64,000 bases of DNA from Bacillus sp. 491mf (GCF_900112415.1 NZ_FOLV01000016.1:1-64000), one strand, 5' to 3'. Numbered from the stretch's first letter, positions 19,722-29,414 are shown. Notes: a model not told the origin generated them from the sequence alone. Numbers and translations: made by a program.

Positions 19722-20846
19722 ATGAAAACATTATTTAAGCAAGCGACTGTTTACCCTATTACTTCCTCTAAATTTAAGGGGGATGTATTAGTAGAAAACA
19801 ACAAAATTGTTGCATTAGAACGATTTATTGAGTCTAGCAAGGATATGACCATTATTGATGCACGAGGTCTTCATCTTCTTCCAGGCTTTATTGATGTGCA
19901 TACACATCTCGGTTTATATGATGAAGGAACTGGATGGGCTGGAAATGATGCAAATGAAACAGCAGAAGTCCTAACCCCTCATATTCGTTCTTTAGACGGC
20001 ATTCATCCTTTTGATGTTGCTTTTCAAGATGCCCGGCAAAGCGGTATTACAACCGTACATGTCATGCCTGGAAGCCAAAATGTAATTGGCGGAACAACAT
20101 GCGTCCTCAAAACAGCAGGAACTAGTATCGATCATATGGTCATTCAAGAACCTGCTGGTTTAAAAATTGCGTTTGGAGAAAATCCAAAACGTATGCATAG
20201 CAACGGAAACAAAGAATCTATTACCCGTATGGGGATTATGGGAATGCTTCGAGAAGCATTTTATGAAGCAAAACACTATGGGAATGATACCGACTTTCGA
20301 ATGATTCCTATTATACAAGCGCTTCGCCGTGAAATTCCTATACGCGCCCACGCTCACCGTGCCGATGATATTTTAAGCGCTCTTCGCTTTGCTAAAGAAT
20401 TTAATCTCGATTTACGTATTGAACATTGCACAGAAGGACACCTTATTGCTGATAAATTAGCAGGTCACGATTTAAAAGTATCTGTCGGACCCACATTAAC
20501 ACGCCGTTCAAAGATTGAAATTAAAAACAAATCTTGGCAAACATATCATACTTTATCTACTCACGGGATTGAAGTTTCTATTACGACAGACCACCCCTAT
20601 ACACCCATTCAATATTTAAATATTTGCGCGGCTATCGCCGTCCGAGAAGGATTAGATGAACATAAAGCTCTAGAAGGAATTACAATTATACCAGCTCGCA
20701 ATATACGACTAGAAAAGAAAATCGGTAGCATAGAGCCTGAAAAAGACGCTGATCTTGTCCTATGGACTCACCATCCTTTTCACTATTTAGCCAAGCCTGT
20801 ATTAACAATGATAGATGGAAAAATTATCTACACAAAAAATTCATAA
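19722..20846 (+). CDS. Metal-dependent amidohydrolase
   Basis: A 374-residue amidohydrolase-superfamily enzyme, imidazolonepropionase-related in general appearance. The first metal ligands are His60 and His62 in DVHTHLG. Further ligand histidines appear as HAHRADD and RIEHCTEG, and the last aspartate as TTDHPY. The C-terminal beta-sandwich segment IEPEKDADLVLW is typical. No signal peptide, so cytosolic. The substrate cannot be named; neighbours give no pathway. AGAGGTT lies eight bases before the ATG. Confidence 0.85.
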   Translation: MKTLFKQATVYPITSSKFKGDVLVENNKIVALERFIESSKDMTIIDARGLHLLPGFIDVHTHLGLYDEGTGWAGNDANETAEVLTPHIRSLDGIHPFDVAFQDARQSGITTVHVMPGSQNVIGGTTCVLKTAGTSIDHMVIQEPAGLKIAFGENPKRMHSNGNKESITRMGIMGMLREAFYEAKHYGNDTDFRMIPIIQALRREIPIRAHAHRADDILSALRFAKEFNLDLRIEHCTEGHLIADKLAGHDLKVSVGPTLTRRSKIEIKNKSWQTYHTLSTHGIEVSITTDHPYTPIQYLNICAAIAVREGLDEHKALEGITIIPARNIRLEKKIGSIEPEKDADLVLWTHHPFHYLAKPVLTMIDGKIIYTKNS

Positions 20847-20862
20847 AAACTAGTTTATTTTT

Positions 20863-20893
20863 TTGACTAGATGAAGTATTATACGATTATAAA
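20863..20893 (+). promoter_or_regulatory. Putative sigma-A promoter of the tRNA-like RNA
   Basis: TTGACT at 20863-20868 is followed 18-19 bases later by TTATAA/TATAAA. It lies about 55 bp before the tRNA-like fold and directly after the amidohydrolase stop. Confidence 0.5.
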
Positions 20894-20945
20894 CTGAATG
20901 AAACCATAATCAATTTGTGTCGTGTTGAGTAATTTCAAATTGATG

Positions 20946-21017
20946 AATGGGGAAGGCAAATGGTGCGCCACCAGCATTATAGACTGGTTCTAGTGGGTTC
21001 GATTCCCACCCCGAAAT
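20946..21017 (+). ncRNA. tRNA-like RNA with degenerate acceptor stem
   Basis: A near-complete tRNA fold. The D arm is GGC/GCC with a nine-base loop containing GG (20955-20969). The anticodon arm CCAGC/ACTGG (four pairs plus C-A) has loop ATTATAG, putting TAT in the anticodon. The variable loop is five bases. The T arm is perfect, GTGGG-TTCGATT-CCCAC (20993-21009). The acceptor stem is poor (about four of seven pairs) and no CCA is encoded. A nine-base hairpin ATCAATTTG/CAAATTGAT precedes it. B. cereus is known to make a stationary-phase pseudo-tRNA called tRNA-Other that can be lysylated; this may be that gene, but I cannot confirm it from memory. A decayed tRNA gene is the alternative. Confidence 0.6.
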
Positions 21018-21061
21018 TTTTTAAAGTTTTATATAAAAATTTCGAGGGTGGGGTGTTTTTT
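21005..21061 (+). terminator. Terminator sharing its 5' arm with the tRNA-like RNA
   Basis: CCCACCCCGAAATTTTT pairs with AAAAATTTCG-GGGTGGG (about 17 pairs, one bulged A), followed by a T run. The left arm is the 3' half of the T stem and acceptor stem of the tRNA-like fold, so the two structures exclude each other. Confidence 0.8.
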
Positions 21062-21096
21062 GTTGTCATGCTGCCCTCTTTTTAGGAGGAGATAGT

Positions 21097-21654
21097 ATGT
21101 TAAAAAAACGTGACCTACATGACAGCCACGTTCTATATGATTTGATGATTCACCCTGATGTCTTCCCCTTTGTGCGTCAAAAGGCGTCTTCTTATGACGA
21201 ATTTTTGTTTTTGACAAAACAAACCGTTGAAGCGGAAGAGCGTGGAGAGTTAATTTCACGAACAATTGTTGATGAGTGGGGAAATCCAATCGGAACAATA
21301 ACCCTATTTGATATTCAAGAAAAAGCAGGCTTCCTTGGCACATGGCTTGGTAAACCATATCATGGAAAAGGTTATAATAAACCTGCAAAAGACGCTTTCT
21401 TTAGTGAACTTTTCTTTGAATTAGATATTGAGACTATTTTCATGCGAATTCGCAAATTAAATACTCGCTCTATTAAAGCTGCCGAAAAACTACCATACGT
21501 CAATCTAGCAAATGAAACACGTAGATGTGTATACGATCAAATTAACGCAAACGATGAAGTGTATAACTTATATGAAATTCCGAAAGATCAATACACACTA
21601 CACACAATGCGCGAAGCAACATTCCAAGACGCTCACCATTTAAAAGAAGCGTAA
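21097..21654 (+). CDS. GNAT acetyltransferase, RimJ/RimL type
   Basis: A 185-residue N-acetyltransferase. The acetyl-CoA loop is WLGKPYHGKGYNKPA near residues 88-102, followed by the SIKAAEKL helix typical of RimL-like enzymes. The family modifies protein N-termini or small amines; the substrate here is unknown. AGGAGGAG precedes the ATG. The start is only 36 bases after the terminator that overlaps the tRNA-like RNA, so read-through could control it. Confidence 0.85.
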   Translation: MLKKRDLHDSHVLYDLMIHPDVFPFVRQKASSYDEFLFLTKQTVEAEERGELISRTIVDEWGNPIGTITLFDIQEKAGFLGTWLGKPYHGKGYNKPAKDAFFSELFFELDIETIFMRIRKLNTRSIKAAEKLPYVNLANETRRCVYDQINANDEVYNLYEIPKDQYTLHTMREATFQDAHHLKEA

Positions 21655-21721
21655 TCTATGTATATCTCCCTCTGTCATTGGTAACGATAGGTAATGACTT
21701 TATGACACGAGGTGAACTGGA

Positions 21722-21844
21722 ATGGATAAGAGAAGACGTGAAAAAACGAAAAGTAAATTATCTAGCACACAAGAAGTTCTCTATCAACGTGAATTTAAAA
21801 GAGCAGATCGTGCAGCTGGGTATAAGCCAAAAGGGATTTTTTAA
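21722..21844 (+). CDS. yfhE: YfhE-like small protein
   Basis: A 40-residue basic protein, MDKRRREKTKS at the start, with the family core TQEVLYQREFKRADRAAGY. It matches the YfhE family and lies in the conserved yfh neighbourhood. GAGGTG is placed eight bases before the ATG. A strong terminator follows at once. No function is known. A longer open frame overlapping it in another reading frame is not coding. Confidence 0.8.
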   Translation: MDKRRREKTKSKLSSTQEVLYQREFKRADRAAGYKPKGIF

Positions 21845-21847
21845 CAT

Positions 21848-21883
21848 AAAGCTACCTCTTGTTCAGAAGAGGTAGCTTTTTTT
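21848..21883 (+). terminator. Terminator after yfhE
   Basis: Perfect hairpin AAAGCTACCTCTT / AAGAGGTAGCTTT with a short loop and a run of seven T. Confidence 0.9.
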
Positions 21884-22314
21884 GTGGAAAACTTTATCCA
21901 CAAAACCGTTGGAAATGTGTATAAATTCGAATATCTTTTCTATAAAAGAGGAATTTAACCACAGTGAGTTTGTTTGAATTGTGGATATATTCACTGAATT
22001 TTGTGGATATTGTGGATAGTTTTGTTAATATTTTAAGTTTACTGTATATTGAAAGCGGATTCGTTTGTGGATAAATTAATATTCTACAAGCAATTTCCCT
22101 TCCCTATACCATCTATAATATATAAAACCCCTTTAGCATCTGGCTGTGGATAGTAGCGGTCAGTTCCTGTTTCTACCACAGGTAATGTTTAAAACAATAG
22201 GAGCATGCTTGTGGAGAGCACGTTGGGGTTTTTGATAGCGGCGATTTATATGTGGAAACCGGTGTAAAAGACCTCTTTCTTTTTTGGACGACGAGAGCAT
22301 CTGGCTGTGGATAA
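21884..22314. other. Cluster of DnaA-box-like 9-mers
   Basis: Perfect TTATCCACA boxes, on either strand, lie at 21894-21902, 22066-22074 and 22306-22314. One-mismatch relatives (TGTGGATAT or TGTGGATAG) lie at 21980, 22002, 22011 and 22145. All but the first point the same way. The last two perfect or near boxes are inside the dispersed repeats. An AT-rich stretch lies between 22020 and 22135. No gene is present from 21845 to 22497. Confidence 0.5.
22125..22258 (+). repeat. Dispersed repeat copy C1 (bcr-type), tandem with C2
   Basis: Contains CATCTGGCTGTGGATA, AGCGGTCAGT, TTTCTACCAC, ATGTTTAAAACAATAGGAGC and GCGATTTATATGTGG. It is repeated almost unchanged directly downstream. Confidence 0.85.
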
Positions 22315-22425
22315 AAGCGGTCAGTCCCTATTTCTACCACGGGCTATGTTTAAAACAATAGGAGCATGCTTGTGGAGAGCACGTTGGGGTTTTTGGTAGC
22401 GGCGATTTATATGTGGGAACCGACA
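22270..22425 (+). repeat. Dispersed repeat copy C2 (bcr-type), tandem with C1
   Basis: The second, longer copy, which adds the GGACGACGAGAGCATC end. The block from TTTAAAACAATAGGAGC to CGTTGGGGTTTTTG is the same as in C1, which suggests a recent local duplication. Confidence 0.85.
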
Positions 22426-22497
22426 TATAAGCCTCTTTCGTTTTAAACGAAATAACGAAAAAAACCTCCTTCTACAGTTAGAAAAGAGGTTCTTATA

Positions 22498-23661
22498 TTA
22501 AGTAAAAGACTGTACAAGGGCTGGTGAACGTACCGGCGAATGTACCCGCACATGATTTTCCTCCAAAATAGAATCCACAATATGAAACGCTGGTTCCGGA
22601 CGATAAATGCGTTTCATCGCTTCTCTCATTTGCAATAACTTCATGTCATCTTGCAATAATTCTTTCGTTTTTGGAAAAATTTCATGATCTTCACGAATAA
22701 CAACTGCTGCACCTTGCTTTTCAAAATACTTCGCATTTTCATTTTCTTGTCCTGGTACTGGTTTATATAAAACGACAGGTACTTGCAAAGCTGCTGCTTC
22801 ACTTAATGTAATTCCTCCTGGTTTCGTGATCATACAAGAGGTAATACGGAACAGTTCATCAATATTCTCTACATAACCGAATACTCTTAATACATCTGGA
22901 TTGCTTTCTTGTAATTGTAGCAAATCCTCTTGCAATGCTTTATTTTTCCCACAAACTACAGCTATCTGCAGATTAGGAACTGATAGAAAGGACTGACATA
23001 ACTCTTTTACACTTCCTAACACCCCATGTGCCCCTGCCACTATAAGTAAAGTCTTTTTGTCGCGTGACAAATTATACTTATCATACAAGGATTCCACATT
23101 AACAGATGCTTCAAAGCTTTTCCGAATTGGAATTCCAGTCTCTACAATTTGCTCAGCAGGTACTCCTACTTCTATCATAATGTTCTTCACATAATCTGTT
23201 GCAACAAAATAACGATCCACTTCTCGGTGAATCCATATTTTATGCAAGCAAAAATCAGTAAGTACATTATAAACAGGAATAGAAATATCTGTTTGTTTTT
23301 TTAACTCCGGCACCGCAATGATTGGAAATGTATTAATAACAATATCGGGTTTTTCAGCTTGTAATATCGCTTTTAGACGTTTTCGTCCAAAATTGGCATA
23401 CCATGATGCGATTTTTTTATCGTAAATCTTCTCAACACCATAATAAAATAAGCGGTATAGCTCTTTCCCAATTGTATAGCTTTTTAAATATAAATATTTT
23501 GTAATGTCTGTTATGACAGGATGTGATTCACTAAAAAGATCGCATACAATTACATCCTTAAGTCCTCTTTGACGAAATGTTTGTTCTAATGTTTTTGCCA
23601 CTTGGACATGACCGTTACCGTAATGTGCTGTTAATATTAAAACCTTGGGGTTTTTAATCAA
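22498..23661 (-). CDS. ugtP: Processive diacylglycerol beta-glucosyltransferase
   Basis: A 387-residue GT28-family (MurG-like) glycosyltransferase that adds glucose from UDP-glucose to diacylglycerol, giving the glycolipid anchor of lipoteichoic acid. The N-terminal [19 protein letters not shown] and [21 protein letters not shown] match B. subtilis UgtP as I recall it. The C-terminal donor site has [20 protein letters not shown]. It is a peripheral membrane enzyme. In B. subtilis UgtP also ties cell size to UDP-glucose levels. GGAGTGGA lies before the ATG. A long upstream region separates it from pflA. Confidence 0.93.
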   Translation of the reverse strand: MIKNPKVLILTAHYGNGHVQVAKTLEQTFRQRGLKDVIVCDLFSESHPVITDITKYLYLKSYTIGKELYRLFYYGVEKIYDKKIASWYANFGRKRLKAILQAEKPDIVINTFPIIAVPELKKQTDISIPVYNVLTDFCLHKIWIHREVDRYFVATDYVKNIMIEVGVPAEQIVETGIPIRKSFEASVNVESLYDKYNLSRDKKTLLIVAGAHGVLGSVKELCQSFLSVPNLQIAVVCGKNKALQEDLLQLQESNPDVLRVFGYVENIDELFRITSCMITKPGGITLSEAAALQVPVVLYKPVPGQENENAKYFEKQGAAVVIREDHEIFPKTKELLQDDMKLLQMREAMKRIYRPEPAFHIVDSILEENHVRVHSPVRSPALVQSFT

Positions 23662-24049
23662 ACAAATCCACTCCTAGCTTTTTCGGTCCTTTATATTGCA
23701 TCTGTCACAATATAAAAAACAATTTCCTTATAATTTTGCAAGTTTGTATCCCAACGGTTTACCGCTGGATATGTACCTGTCGTGGATATACAAAGCATAT
23801 GTTATTGACCCCTTAATCCCATCTGCTCATATCTTAACATTATACTTTCCCATAACTGCTTTCGCAATAACTTGACGTGTCTCTATACTTCATGATACGC
23901 ACTACACTATTTCTTAATTCTTTCTATTGTTTCGTTTTCCCTTTACATTTTCGTAAATTTATCCATATCATTTCTTTACAAAAATAGTCATTATATAATA
24001 TAAGTATACTCTTTTCCTTATCTTTGCTCTACTATTTATCGAAAGAAAG
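23662..24049. other. Intergenic region upstream of ugtP
   Basis: About 390 bp without a gene. It must hold the ugtP promoter on the minus strand. A possible imperfect hairpin of TTTGTATCC and GGATATACAAA lies near 23740-23790. I see no known riboswitch. Confidence 0.4.
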
Positions 24050-24078
24050 AAAAAAGCCTAATCCACAATTGGATTAGA
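24050..24078 (-). terminator. Terminator after pflA
   Basis: CTAATCCA/TGGATTAG with a four-base loop, followed on the minus strand by GC and a T run. It overlaps the pflA stop codon. Confidence 0.75.
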
Positions 24079-24805
24079 CTGCTCCTAAAATATTCTTTGC
24101 TTTTTGAACGCTTTCTTCCGTTGGAGGCTCTACTCCTTCAAGAGGATACTTGTGACCTAGTGCCTCCCATTTATAAACCCCTAACTTATGGTATGGCAAT
24201 ACTTCTACCTTTTCCACATTACCAAGAGTTTGAATAAAGGCCGCCAATTTCTCTAGGTCTTCTGTACTATCAGTAACTCCAGGTACAAGTACATGACGCA
24301 CCCAAATTGGTTTCTTTTTATCTGATAAATAACGAGCAAATTGTAAAATATGTTCGTTCGGTTTGCCCGTTAATTTGCGATGTCTTTTTGAATCAATATG
24401 TTTTAAGTCAAGTAATACCAAATCTGTATATTCCATCAAAATATCTAGTTTTCTTTGGAATTCTTCATCTTCAGAATAACATCCTCCGGAAGAATCAATT
24501 GTCGTATGAATGCCGACCTCTTTACATTTCTTAAACAGTTCAATCAAAAAGTCTAACTGTAATAGCGGCTCACCGCCACTTACAGTAATACCACCGCCGG
24601 AAGCTTCCATAAAAGGAGTGTAACATGTAACATCCTGCATCACTTCTTCGACTGTTATTTCTTTCCCTTTACCAATTTCCCACGTATCCGCATTATGACA
24701 ATATTGACAACGTAGTAAACACCCTTGCGTAAAGATGATATAACGAATCCCTGGGCCATCAACAGTACCACAAGACTCAACAGAATGAATTCTTCCTTTT
24801 ACCAT
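24074..24805 (-). CDS. pflA: Pyruvate formate-lyase activating enzyme
   Basis: A 243-residue radical SAM enzyme. The 4Fe-4S cysteines are C-x3-C-x2-C in [13 protein letters not shown], and the glycine-rich SAM loop is SGGEPLLQ. It makes the glycyl radical on PflB under anoxic conditions. It lies 67 bp downstream of pflB on the same strand, with a small CCCTCTG/CAGAGGG hairpin between them that may lower its expression relative to pflB. GAGGAAGTAAC precedes the ATG. Confidence 0.96.
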   Translation of the reverse strand: MVKGRIHSVESCGTVDGPGIRYIIFTQGCLLRCQYCHNADTWEIGKGKEITVEEVMQDVTCYTPFMEASGGGITVSGGEPLLQLDFLIELFKKCKEVGIHTTIDSSGGCYSEDEEFQRKLDILMEYTDLVLLDLKHIDSKRHRKLTGKPNEHILQFARYLSDKKKPIWVRHVLVPGVTDSTEDLEKLAAFIQTLGNVEKVEVLPYHKLGVYKWEALGHKYPLEGVEPPTEESVQKAKNILGAV

Positions 24806-24872
24806 GTTACTTCCTCCTCTATTAAAACAGCTCCCCTCTGCCCTGATGAAAAACAGAGGGAAACTTTTTTAC

Positions 24873-27122
24873 TTACATGCTTTCGTGCATTGTACGGTTA
24901 ATAACGTCAATTTGTTGTTCACGAGTTAACTTAATGAAGTTAACAGCGTAACCAGATACACGAATTGTTAATTGTGGATATTTTTCAGGATGTTCCATTG
25001 CATCCATTAATGTTTCACGGTTAAATACGTTAATATTTAAGTGATGTCCTTCTTTTATAGCATACCCATCTAACATAGATACTAAGTTGCGAATCTGTAC
25101 ATCTTCTTCTTTTCCAAGCGCTTTTGGAATAATAGAGAATGTGTTAGAAATACCATCTCTTGCCTCTTCATATGGTAATTTCGCAACAGATAATAATGAT
25201 GCTAGTGCACCTTTTGTATCACGGCCATGCATTGGGTTTGCACCTGGTGCAAACGGTTCGCCGGCACGACGGCCATCTGGTGTGTTACCAGTTTTCTTAC
25301 CGTATACAACGTTAGATGTGATTGTTAAGATTGACATTGTATGAACAGAGTTACGATATGTTTTATGTTTACGAAGCTTGTTCATAAATGTTTTTACAAG
25401 GTTTACTGCCATTTCATCTACACGGTCATCGTTGTTACCGTATTTAGGGAAATCTCCTTCAATTTCAAAATCAACAGCAAGACCATTTTCATCACGAATT
25501 GGTTTTACTTTCGCATATTTAATTGCACTTAAAGAGTCAGCTACTACAGATAATCCTGCGATACCTGTTGCCATTGTACGAATAATCTCTGTATCATGAA
25601 GTGCCATTTCGATACGCTCATAGCTATATTTATCATGCATGTAATGAATTACATTTAATGTATTTAAGTAAAGACCTGCTAACCATTCCATTGTCACATC
25701 GAATTTACGCATAACTTCTTCATAATCTAATACTTCAGAAGTAATTGGTGCATATTCAGGTGCAACTTGTGCTTTTGATTTTTCGTCTTTACCACCGTTG
25801 ATCGCATATAATAATGCTTTCGCTAAGTTTGCACGTGCTCCGAAGAATTGCATTTGTTTACCAATTCTCATTGCAGATACACAGCAAGCAATACCGTAGT
25901 CATCACCGTATTCTGGGCGCATAATGTCATCATTTTCATATTGAATTGCAGATGTTTTGATAGACATTTTCGCACAGTAGTTTTTAAAGCCCTCTGGTAA
26001 TTGTTTAGACCAAAGAACTGTTAAGTTTGGTTCTGGAGCTGGTCCTAAGTTATCTAATGTATGCAAGAAACGGAATGAGTTTTTCGTTACTAATGGACGA
26101 CCATCAAGTGAAATACCACCGATAGATTCTGTTACCCAAGTTGGGTCACCAGAGAATAATTCATTATAATCAGGTGTTCTTGCGAATTTCACAAGACGTA
26201 ATTTCATAATGAAGTGGTCAACAATTTCTTGTGCTGCTTCTTCTGTTAATGTACCGTTTGCTAAATCTCTTTCAACATAGATATCTAAGAAAGTAGATGT
26301 ACGGCCAAGGCTCATTGCTGCACCATTTTGCTCTTTAATTGCTGCAAGATAACCAAAATATAACCATTGGAATGCTTCTTGTGCATTTGTTGCTGGTTTA
26401 GAAATATCAAAACCATGAGAAGCTGCCATTTGTTTTAATTCTTGAAGGGCACGCATTTGCTCAGATAACTCTTCGCGTAAACGAATTGTCTCTTCGCTCA
26501 TTACACTGCTCGTTAAGTTTAAATCTGCTTTTTTCATTTCGATTAAACGATCAATACCGTATAATGCAACGCGGCGATAGTCACCAATAATACGACCACG
26601 GCCATATGCATCTGGAAGACCTGTAATAACGCCTGATTTACGAGCTGCTCTCATTTCTGGAGTATAAGCATCGAATACACCTTGGTTATGCGTTTTACGA
26701 TAGTCTCTGAAAATACGGCTTAGTTCTTTGTCCATTTCGTATCCGTAAGCTTCACAAGATAGCTCTGCCATACGAACACCACCGAATGGTTGTAATGAAC
26801 GTTTGAATGGTTTGTCAGTTTGGAAACCAACTACTTTTTCAATATCTTTATTTAAATATCCTGGACCATGTGATGTAATAGTAGAAACAATTTCTGTATC
26901 CATGTCAAGGACGCCGCCATTGTCACGTTCTTGTGTTGTTAAATCCATTACTTGATCCCAAAGTTGTTTCGTCGCTTCTGTTGCTTCAGCTAAGAAGGTA
27001 TCATCACCTTCATAAACGTTTATGTTATTTAAAATGAAGTCGCGAACATCAATCTCTGCTCTCCACTTTTCACCTTTAAAGTTTTCCCATGCGTTTTTTA
27101 CATTTTCTAATACTTCAGTCAT
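24873..27122 (-). CDS. pflB: Formate acetyltransferase (pyruvate formate-lyase)
   Basis: A 749-residue glycyl-radical enzyme that splits pyruvate with CoA into formate and acetyl-CoA. The adjacent active-site cysteines are in [12 protein letters not shown], and the radical glycine is in the C-terminal [20 protein letters not shown] supports the ATG of [12 protein letters not shown] five codons inside the open frame. With pflA it forms an anaerobic operon; regulation by redox or oxygen sensors is expected. Confidence 0.97.
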   Translation of the reverse strand: MTEVLENVKNAWENFKGEKWRAEIDVRDFILNNINVYEGDDTFLAEATEATKQLWDQVMDLTTQERDNGGVLDMDTEIVSTITSHGPGYLNKDIEKVVGFQTDKPFKRSLQPFGGVRMAELSCEAYGYEMDKELSRIFRDYRKTHNQGVFDAYTPEMRAARKSGVITGLPDAYGRGRIIGDYRRVALYGIDRLIEMKKADLNLTSSVMSEETIRLREELSEQMRALQELKQMAASHGFDISKPATNAQEAFQWLYFGYLAAIKEQNGAAMSLGRTSTFLDIYVERDLANGTLTEEAAQEIVDHFIMKLRLVKFARTPDYNELFSGDPTWVTESIGGISLDGRPLVTKNSFRFLHTLDNLGPAPEPNLTVLWSKQLPEGFKNYCAKMSIKTSAIQYENDDIMRPEYGDDYGIACCVSAMRIGKQMQFFGARANLAKALLYAINGGKDEKSKAQVAPEYAPITSEVLDYEEVMRKFDVTMEWLAGLYLNTLNVIHYMHDKYSYERIEMALHDTEIIRTMATGIAGLSVVADSLSAIKYAKVKPIRDENGLAVDFEIEGDFPKYGNNDDRVDEMAVNLVKTFMNKLRKHKTYRNSVHTMSILTITSNVVYGKKTGNTPDGRRAGEPFAPGANPMHGRDTKGALASLLSVAKLPYEEARDGISNTFSIIPKALGKEEDVQIRNLVSMLDGYAIKEGHHLNINVFNRETLMDAMEHPEKYPQLTIRVSGYAVNFIKLTREQQIDVINRTMHESM

Positions 27123-27222
27123 CCTAATCTCCTCCATTTTATGATTAGTACAGGACTAAGAATTTTTATATAACAGCTTACGTATTTAGGATACTACTTT
27201 TTTGAAAACATGAACGTTTAAG

Positions 27223-27245
27223 TTGTGACATGTTTGTGAATAATT
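27223..27245 (-). promoter_or_regulatory. Possible redox-regulator half-sites upstream of pflB
   Basis: TTGTGACA and TTTGTGAATAATT lie about 100-125 bp upstream of the pflB start. TTGTGA half-sites are used by Fnr and Rex, but neither repeat forms the full palindrome, so this is tentative. Confidence 0.3.
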
Positions 27246-27617
27246 GAGCATATCACTGCAATCGTAGTGGAAACTCTGTTGAAAACTTTGGTAAATCAAC
27301 CTCTCTTTTCATAATTTCATCTTTTTGGCATCTTAATCAGGAAATGTTTTCCTGTAACATAAAAGTCGTACCTATCACAAACTGTAATACTAATTCCTTA
27401 TATTCTGTTATAGTTTTTTTGGAACAGAATTAAAAAAGTTATACCTGTTTCGATACAACTTCTCCATTATGAAAACCACGTTCTTCTATATACATAGGAC
27501 TATATCCAAAAACAACACTTTTAACAGTAAATAATACAAATTACATACGTATACATGAAGTACACCTACAAGTGCAACATATTAAAATGAAGCTTCTATA
27601 AATAGGAGGAATTTGAT

Positions 27618-29033
27618 ATGCGAAAAACAAAAATTGTCTGCACAATTGGACCTGCATGTGAACAATACGAAACACTGCTCTCTTTACTAAAGTCTGGAAT
27701 GAATGTGGCTCGGTTAAATTTCTCTCATGGAACGCACGAAGAACATCAAGTTCGGATCAACACAATTCGAAAAGCTGCCACAGCCTCTCAAAATAACATT
27801 GCGCTCTTACAAGATATTAAAGGACCTAAAATTCGCACAGATGAATTTGAAGGTGGCCAAGCAGAATTACGGGAAGGAGAAACGGTTATTGTTTCCATGA
27901 AAAAAGTGCTCGGAACATCTCAACGTTTTTCTGTCACTTATGAAGGTCTATATGATGATGTAGAAATAGGATCGCATCTATTACTCGATGATGGATTATT
28001 AGAGCTAGAGGTAACAAAGAAAGATAATGGCGAATTACAAACGAAAGTTATACATGGTGGAATCATTAAAGATCATAAAGGTGTAAACGTACCAAATGTA
28101 AAAATCCGCCTGCCAGGTATTACTGAAAAAGATAAACAAGATATTCTTTTTGGCATAGGGCAACAGGTTGATTACATCGCAGTCTCTTTTGTACGTAAAG
28201 CTACCGACATTTTAGAAGTACGCGATATATTAGCAGCGTATAACGCCTCGCATATTCGTATCATCGCAAAAATTGAAAACCAAGAGGGAATTGAGAATAT
28301 AAAAGAAATTGTCGAAGTTACAGATGGGATTATGGTTGCACGCGGTGATATGGGGATCGAAATTCCGGCAGAATATGTACCAATCATTCAAAAACAATTG
28401 ATTCATACTTGCAATACGCTAGGAAAACCAGTCATTACAGCAACACAAATGCTCGATTCTATGCAAAGAAATCCAAGACCAACAAGAGCGGAAGCATCCG
28501 ATGTAGCAAACGCCATCTTTGACGGAACAGATGCGATTATGCTTTCTGGAGAGACAGCTGCCGGTGAATATCCAGTAGAAGCTGTACAAATGATGGATAA
28601 AATTGCTCTGCAAGTAGAAGAATCTTCTTTATTTCAAAACCAAAAGCAGTCTCTTCACAATGACCATAAACAAATAACAGAAACAATTGGAGCTGCTGCT
28701 GTCCAAGCAGCTTATTCTTTACAAGCAAAGGCAATTTTAACACCAACAAAAAGCGGTTATACAGCACAAATGATTTCAAAATACCGTCCGAATACACCAA
28801 TTATCGCAACAACATCTGAACAATCTGTTATGCAGCAACTCGCACTCGTCTGGGGCATATATCCACTTTTCACTCCCCAAAAACAAACGACAGATGAAGT
28901 AATTGAACAAGCAATAAGTAAAGCTAAAGAACGACAGCTTGTCTCTATGCAAGATATCATTATCGTAACAGCAGGTGTCCCTGTTAACGAACGTGGCACA
29001 ACAAATCTACTGAAAATTGAGGTTGTGAAGTAA
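27618..29033 (+). CDS. Pyruvate kinase, short isoform
   Basis: A 471-residue pyruvate kinase that converts PEP and ADP into pyruvate and ATP. Visible motifs are MNVARLNFSHG, DIKGPKIRTD, the catalytic lysine region RIIAKIENQEGIEN, MVARGDMGIEIP and the MLSGETAAGEYP loop. The usual Bacillus enzyme has an extra C-terminal PEP-utiliser-like domain and about 585 residues; this one ends after the normal C domain. It is probably a second isozyme. It is divergent from pflB across 495 bp, suggesting shared fermentative control. TAGGAGGA precedes the ATG. Confidence 0.93.
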   Translation: MRKTKIVCTIGPACEQYETLLSLLKSGMNVARLNFSHGTHEEHQVRINTIRKAATASQNNIALLQDIKGPKIRTDEFEGGQAELREGETVIVSMKKVLGTSQRFSVTYEGLYDDVEIGSHLLLDDGLLELEVTKKDNGELQTKVIHGGIIKDHKGVNVPNVKIRLPGITEKDKQDILFGIGQQVDYIAVSFVRKATDILEVRDILAAYNASHIRIIAKIENQEGIENIKEIVEVTDGIMVARGDMGIEIPAEYVPIIQKQLIHTCNTLGKPVITATQMLDSMQRNPRPTRAEASDVANAIFDGTDAIMLSGETAAGEYPVEAVQMMDKIALQVEESSLFQNQKQSLHNDHKQITETIGAAAVQAAYSLQAKAILTPTKSGYTAQMISKYRPNTPIIATTSEQSVMQQLALVWGIYPLFTPQKQTTDEVIEQAISKAKERQLVSMQDIIIVTAGVPVNERGTTNLLKIEVVK

Positions 29034-29049
29034 TAAAAAACGATAAATT

Positions 29050-29190
29050 CTTTTCTTTTTAAAGGGGCGAGAGAAGCAGACAGGACCTGTTCCCTGTTTT
29101 AAAACAAAGGTAGAAAACAAGAGCAGGTCTTGTTGCATTTTGCATAACCGCAATTTCTATGGTGAAAAACTTAAATGGATTCATATATAA
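29050..29190 (+). repeat. Dispersed repeat copy D (bcr-type, diverged)
   Basis: A diverged copy directly after the pyruvate kinase gene. It retains GGGGCGAGAG, CTGTTTTAAAACAAAGG and AGCAGGTCTTG and ends near TGGATTCATAT. Confidence 0.5.
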
Positions 29191-29231
29191 GATATTTCCC
29201 TACCCGCTAGTAAAGTAAAAAAGAGGATGTC

Positions 29232-29356
29232 CCAAAAGTTTCACCTTTCGGTACGATTCAGCTCAGTGAATCGACTGTTTATATGTCGAATATAGTCGAG
29301 AAGTCTTTAAATCGTGTCGAAGCGCCGATATATTGCAAAGAAAGGTCGATAACGTG
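29232..29356 (-). repeat. Second repeat family, uninterrupted copy
   Basis: Read on the minus strand it has TTATCGACC-TTCTTTGCAATATATC, GGCGCTTCGACAC, then TTTAAAG, ATATTCGACATAT and CTGAATCGTACC. The copy at 31831-32066 is the same but split by an insert. Confidence 0.8.
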
Positions 29357-29365
29357 AAAAAGGAA

Positions 29366-29399
29366 TGACCCAAAAAGTGCTTATATGTTTTTTGGGTCA
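29366..29399. terminator. Terminator after the tubby-like gene
   Basis: Perfect arms TGACCCAAAAA / TTTTTGGGTCA around an 11-base loop, 15 bp beyond the end of the minus-strand gene and downstream of the pyruvate kinase gene on the plus strand. Confidence 0.7.
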
Positions 29400-29414
29400 G
29401 CTCCTCCACCATAT

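Noticed and set aside
21678-21875. A 65-residue frame over yfhE
   Set aside because: The YfhE frame has the family motif, a good ribosome-binding site and fits before the terminator; the longer frame runs into the terminator.
22125-22425. Tandem repeats that could suggest a CRISPR array
   Set aside because: There are only two units of about 150 bp, no short regular repeats with unique spacers and no cas genes.
27123-27617. Full Fnr or Rex palindrome upstream of pflB
   Set aside because: Only half-sites could be found; neither complete consensus is present.
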